From assembly GCA_003483345.1 (NCBI GenBank), contig DMWH01000038.1, positions 674 through 6,654 on the forward strand: 5,981 nucleotides of DNA, written 5' to 3'. This document shows, piece by piece, positions 4,389 to 5,981 of this stretch. Numbering within the stretch: position 1 is the stretch's first letter; each line of letters starts with the position of its first letter. The notes beneath the pieces are model-generated. The model worked only from the letters and a program-made list of their open reading frames with translations. It searched no databases and was not told the DNA's origin. Source of the DNA: Clostridiales bacterium. GTDB taxonomy: Bacteria; Bacillota; Clostridia; Tissierellales; Sedimentibacteraceae. The position numbers and the translations under genes were made by a program.

Positions 4389-5627
4389 TTGGGGCATATA
4401 GTGATGCATATTGATGTAAATTCAGCATTTTTAAGCTGGACGGCTGCATATGAAAAACAAATGGGAATAGAAAGAGATGTACGGACAGTGCCGTCTGTCA
4501 TAGGAGGAAACGAACAAAGCCGGCATGGAATTGTTCTTGCCAAATCAAGTCCTGCCAAAAAATTCAAGATACAGACGGGAATGTCCCTCATGGAAGCAAG
4601 ACAAATGTGTCCTAATTTACTTGTTATACCTCCCAATTACAGCGTTTATGTAAGAGCAAGCAAAGCTCTCAGGGAATATTTGAAAAAATATACTCCCGAT
4701 GTAGAAGTTTTCAGCATTGATGAATGTTTTTTAAGATTTACCGACATCAATAGAGAGCAGGCTGTTAAACTTGCCCATAAAATAAAAGACGGCGTTCGGG
4801 AAAAATTCGGTTATACCGTAAATGTAGGAATTTCTGAAAATAAGCTTCTTGCAAAACAAGCAGGAGATTTAGAAAAGCCCGACAAGTGTCATACCATGTT
4901 TATTGAGGAAATAAAGGAAAAATTATGGCCTTTGCCAGTTGAAGAGCTATTTATGGTTGGTAGAAGAACAAAGCCAAAATTAAACAGATGGGGTATTTAT
5001 ACAATAGGAGAGCTTGCCAATGCAGATTATAAATTAATATCAACAATGCTTAAATCTCACGGCAGACTAATTTACAATTATGCCTGGGGAAGGGATATTT
5101 CAATTTTTAAAGAAAGGGCCCCGATTAAAAGTGTAGGAAACAGCAGTACCCTTAGATTTGATGTTACAGACAGGGAAACTGCTCATGTTGTATTGCTGAG
5201 TTTGACTGAAATGACCGCTTGGAGATTAAGAGAAGCAAATATGAATTGCAGGGTTGTAAGCATAAGTATTAAAGACAAGGATTTCGGTTTTAAGATTAAG
5301 CAAAGAAAGCTTATGTATTTTACAGACTGTACAAGGGATATTTATATGAATGCATGCAGTTTATTTGATGAATTATGGGATAAAAAGCCGATAAGGGCAT
5401 TGGGGGTTCATGTATCGGACTTGGAGTTTTCAGAGGTTAAACAAATTAATTTTTTTCAGGATAAATTAAGTTTGAAAAATGAAATTTTAGATAAGGCTGT
5501 AGATAAAATACGAGCTAAGTATGGCGATAATTCCGTTATCAGGGGGGTTTTTGCCAACAGTGATTTAAAACCTATCTTAGGGGGGTATCCGGATGATGAA
5601 TATCCGGGTATGAGCAGTATTTTATAG
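4389..5627 (+). CDS. dinB: Y-family DNA polymerase (DNA polymerase IV / DinB type), SOS-regulated
   Basis: Error-prone translesion polymerase that copies past damaged bases and acts at stalled forks with the sliding clamp. The 412 residues contain the palm and fingers with catalytic D9 (HIDVNSAF) and D111-E112 (SIDECF), the RHGIVLAKS segment near 45-53 and the PPNY motif at 81-84. A helix-hairpin-helix thumb follows at about 175-220 (LPVEELFMVGRRTKPKL), then the little finger from about 240 (KSVGNSSTL). Q352-INFF356 fits the QLxLF-type clamp-binding motif. The steric-gate aromatic is F14; the usual residue before it is replaced by A13, and the segment reads LSW, as I recall for a clostridial subgroup. 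Translation starts at TTG. Regulation by LexA is explicit in the promoter. A 79-residue gene follows immediately. DinB or a UmuC-like branch cannot be separated without a tree. Confidence 0.95.
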   Translation: MGHIVMHIDVNSAFLSWTAAYEKQMGIERDVRTVPSVIGGNEQSRHGIVLAKSSPAKKFKIQTGMSLMEARQMCPNLLVIPPNYSVYVRASKALREYLKKYTPDVEVFSIDECFLRFTDINREQAVKLAHKIKDGVREKFGYTVNVGISENKLLAKQAGDLEKPDKCHTMFIEEIKEKLWPLPVEELFMVGRRTKPKLNRWGIYTIGELANADYKLISTMLKSHGRLIYNYAWGRDISIFKERAPIKSVGNSSTLRFDVTDRETAHVVLLSLTEMTAWRLREANMNCRVVSISIKDKDFGFKIKQRKLMYFTDCTRDIYMNACSLFDELWDKKPIRALGVHVSDLEFSEVKQINFFQDKLSLKNEILDKAVDKIRAKYGDNSVIRGVFANSDLKPILGGYPDDEYPGMSSIL

Positions 5628-5637
5628 AGGTGGTACT

Positions 5638-5877
5638 ATGAAAATTTTAAATGAGCCCATAAAAGTAATGGCTGTTTTTAATACAAACGGAAAAATAGAG
5701 CCTGTAAAATTCAGGCTTGATGATAAGGTTGTGAGGATTGAAAAAATAATTAAAACTTATGAAGAAAATATTGTCGGGAACACAAGAATTGTATTTGTAT
5801 GTCTCCATAAGGGGAAGGATATTTTTGAGCTTAAATATGAGGTAGCCAGCAAGACATGGTATCTTTTTAAAAAGTAA
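5638..5877 (+). CDS. Small conserved-looking protein of unknown function, co-transcribed with dinB
   Basis: I do not recognise this 79-residue protein with confidence. It is lysine-rich and soluble, with no signal peptide or membrane segment. Its pattern suggests a small beta-rich domain: IKVMAVF near the start, PVKFRLDDKVVRIEKI at 22-37, IVFVCLHKG at 51-59, FELKYEV at 63-69 and a terminal TWYLFKK. The layout loosely recalls the small DUF6504-type domains found with Y-family polymerases, but this is a memory-based guess. AGAGGTGG (5626-5633) overlaps the dinB stop codon, and only ten bases separate the two genes, so it is translated from the same SOS-controlled message. Composition matches its neighbours and a probable terminator follows, supporting a real gene. 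A role in DNA damage tolerance is inferred from position only. Confidence 0.85.
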   Translation: MKILNEPIKVMAVFNTNGKIEPVKFRLDDKVVRIEKIIKTYEENIVGNTRIVFVCLHKGKDIFELKYEVASKTWYLFKK

Positions 5878-5882
5878 TTCTT

Positions 5883-5894
5883 CCTGCCGGCAGG
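5883..5894. repeat. 12-bp GC-rich perfect palindrome
   Basis: CCTGCCGGCAGG is self-complementary over all 12 bases and lies five bases after the stop codon of the small gene, in otherwise AT-rich DNA. No T tract follows directly. It could be part of a decayed dispersed repeat together with the 20-bp repeat just downstream. Confidence 0.7.
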
Positions 5895-5908
5895 GGCTAT
5901 TCCAAAAT

Positions 5909-5936
5909 AGGAAGGTGTGTCCCCCTTCCTTTGTTT
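5909..5936 (+). terminator. Probable terminator of the dinB operon
   Basis: AGGAAGG (5909-5915) pairs with CCTTCCT (5924-5930) across an eight-base loop, followed by TTGTTT. The T tract is broken by one G, so efficiency is uncertain. The hairpin coincides with copy B of the 20-bp repeat. Confidence 0.55.
5913..5932. repeat. 20-bp dispersed repeat, copy B (downstream of the dinB operon)
   Basis: AGGTGTGTCCCCCTTCCTTT differs from the copy at 2105-2124 at only two positions. Both copies lie at the 3' end of a gene and are preceded 15-30 bases upstream by TTCCT and TCCAAA segments, suggesting that a somewhat longer degenerate element is shared. Confidence 0.45.
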
Positions 5937-5950
5937 CCCCATTAAGAATT

Positions 5951-5979
5951 TTGTAAGATTTGAAATGTTGTAATATTAT
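5951..5979 (+). promoter_or_regulatory. Possible promoter for a gene beyond the window
   Basis: TTGTAA (5951-5956) and TATTAT (5974-5979) are 17 bp apart on the plus strand, just after the likely end of the dinB operon. The boxes are imperfect and the downstream gene is not visible. Confidence 0.35.
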
Positions 5980-5981
5980 GG

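Noticed and set aside
4295..4636. Minus-strand open frame of 113 codons across the dinB promoter
   Set aside because: It runs through the LexA box, leader and the conserved start of dinB, and looks like a shadow of the real gene.

Overview
The window is AT-rich DNA (about one third G+C by eye) with strong AGGAGG ribosome binding sites, one TTG start, a GAAC-N4-GTTC SOS box of the Gram-positive type and a 2Fe superoxide reductase. This combination suggests an anaerobic low-GC Firmicute (Clostridia or Tissierellia type). I cannot name the genus. No phage, plasmid or transposase gene is visible; most of the window looks like chromosomal housekeeping DNA.

Layout. Positions 13-1968 (+) hold metG, a complete methionyl-tRNA synthetase with a C-terminal tRNA-binding domain. 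It is followed by a strong, probably bidirectional terminator (1998-2040) and a short stretch with repeat-like debris (2046-2124). Convergent to it on the minus strand is dfx (2123-2509), a two-iron desulfoferrodoxin / superoxide reductase with every metal ligand present. A very AT-rich divergent promoter region of about 220 bp (2510-2732), containing two perfect inverted repeats, separates dfx from a plus-strand pair: a CYTH-domain protein (2733-3263) and coaX, type III pantothenate kinase (3290-4069), only 26 bp apart and probably co-transcribed. An intrinsic terminator closes that pair. It is the first of three 36-bp near-identical palindromic repeat units (4084-4234).

The last module is an SOS operon. 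An extended -10 promoter (4312-4320) is overlapped at its expected start point by a perfect LexA box (4325-4336). It drives a Y-family DNA polymerase (dinB type, 4389-5627, TTG start) and a 79-residue protein (5638-5877) whose ribosome binding site overlaps the polymerase stop codon. A GC-rich palindrome and a probable terminator follow, then a possible promoter for a gene beyond the window.

The genes serve separate jobs: translation (metG), oxygen defence (dfx), polyphosphate or nucleotide chemistry (CYTH), coenzyme A synthesis (coaX) and DNA damage tolerance (dinB and its partner). I found no clearly new defence or mobile system. The points most worth a second look are the three-unit palindromic repeat array behind coaX, the replacement of the expected catalytic-base aspartate of CoaX by glycine, the small SOS-linked partner of the polymerase, and a 20-bp repeat shared by two distant intergenic regions.
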